Shown here: positions 6,054 to 6,235 of the stretch, piece by piece
How positions within the stretch are numbered: the first letter of the stretch is position 1
How the letters are laid out: every line of letters begins with the position of its first letter
Assembly (NCBI GenBank): GCA_938030645.1
Contig: CALHHQ010000274.1
Coordinates: 1 to 6,235, forward strand
Reading direction: 5' to 3'
Origin: an uncultured Rhizobiaceae group bacterium
GTDB taxonomy: Bacteria > Pseudomonadota > Alphaproteobacteria > Rhizobiales > Rhizobiaceae
Length of the DNA stretch: 6,235 nt
The notes under the pieces: generated by a model
Told to the model about the DNA's origin: nothing
Seen by the model: the letters and a program-made list of their open reading frames with translations, nothing else
Database searches by the model: none
Made by a program: the position numbers and the translations under genes

Positions 6054-6235
6054 ATGAATACCAAAACGACGCCATTTTTGTTTGAAGGAGAATTCTCAAG
6101 CCAAGGCTTAGGAGCCCTAAACGTGCGCATCACATCGGATTTCGATGCTTTGCGTGAGTCATGGTCGTTATTGGAAACTGATGGTGTCTATTCACTTTAT
6201 CAGCGCTTTGCGTGGATGAAATCTTGGTATGAAAA
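6054..6235 (+). CDS. CelD/BcsL-like GNAT acyltransferase, N-terminal fragment
   Basis: Sixty codons are visible before the window ends. After a poorly conserved leader comes VRITSDFDALRESWSLLE (about 24-41), then SLYQRFAWMKSWYE (47-60). This W-x2-L ... YQ-x-F-x-W-x3-W pattern is how CelD/BcsL-type GNAT (acetyltransferase-like, FemAB-related) proteins begin; family members usually run 350-400 residues and are often found in polysaccharide or cellulose gene clusters. The catalytic half lies outside the window, so activity and acyl donor cannot be judged. An in-frame ATG at 6003 would add 17 residues, but the strong Shine-Dalgarno match supports 6054. Divergence from the polysaccharide deacetylase gene suggests a shared role in modifying an exopolysaccharide or lipid-linked glycan (inference). 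Confidence 0.7.
   Translation, partial: MNTKTTPFLFEGEFSSQGLGALNVRITSDFDALRESWSLLETDGVYSLYQRFAWMKSWYE

Noticed and set aside
5878..6099. Minus-strand open frame of 73 codons across the start of the deacetylase gene and the AT-rich gap
   Set aside because: It overlaps the starts of two better-supported genes and shows no domain or ribosome site; its length is within chance expectation.

Overview
The window looks like chromosomal DNA from an alphaproteobacterium, probably a Hyphomicrobiales (Rhizobiales)-like organism with moderate GC. The clues are a COX15-type heme A synthase without cysteine pairs, a small DUF2842 membrane protein divergent from it, and a polysaccharide deacetylase facing a CelD/BcsL-type GNAT protein. 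This placement is inferred from protein character only; no marker gene fixes the genus. Coding density is very high, and I see no RNA gene, insertion sequence, CRISPR array or prophage.

Layout. Positions 1-816 (+) hold the C-terminal two thirds of mannonate dehydratase (uxuA), cut by the window edge. Its stop shares a CTAG palindrome with the stop of the convergent hyi-like gene. Positions 813-4488 (-) form a tight run read as ctaA, then recJ, then a hydroxypyruvate isomerase-family gene: recJ starts inside the end of ctaA, and the isomerase gene starts 24 bp after recJ. Positions 4489-4664 are a divergent intergenic region carrying a perfect GCGAC-N5-GTCGC inverted repeat. A 78-residue DUF2842 protein follows (4665-4901, +), and its 3' end overlaps the end of a convergent polysaccharide deacetylase gene (4887-5945, -). 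A short AT-rich divergent region (5946-6053) then leads into the start of a CelD/BcsL-like acyltransferase gene (6054 to the window end, +).

How the genes relate. UxuA (hexuronate breakdown to 2-keto-3-deoxygluconate) and the Hyi-like isomerase both act in small sugar-acid metabolism, but they are on opposite strands. ctaA makes heme A for aa3-type cytochrome oxidases; recJ is a DNA-repair exonuclease. Their joint transcription with the isomerase gene looks like gene packing rather than one pathway. The deacetylase and acyltransferase may mark the edge of a surface-polysaccharide locus continuing to the right. I do not see a novel multi-gene system; the most testable signals are the inverted repeat upstream of ctaA and the extreme overlaps at gene ends.
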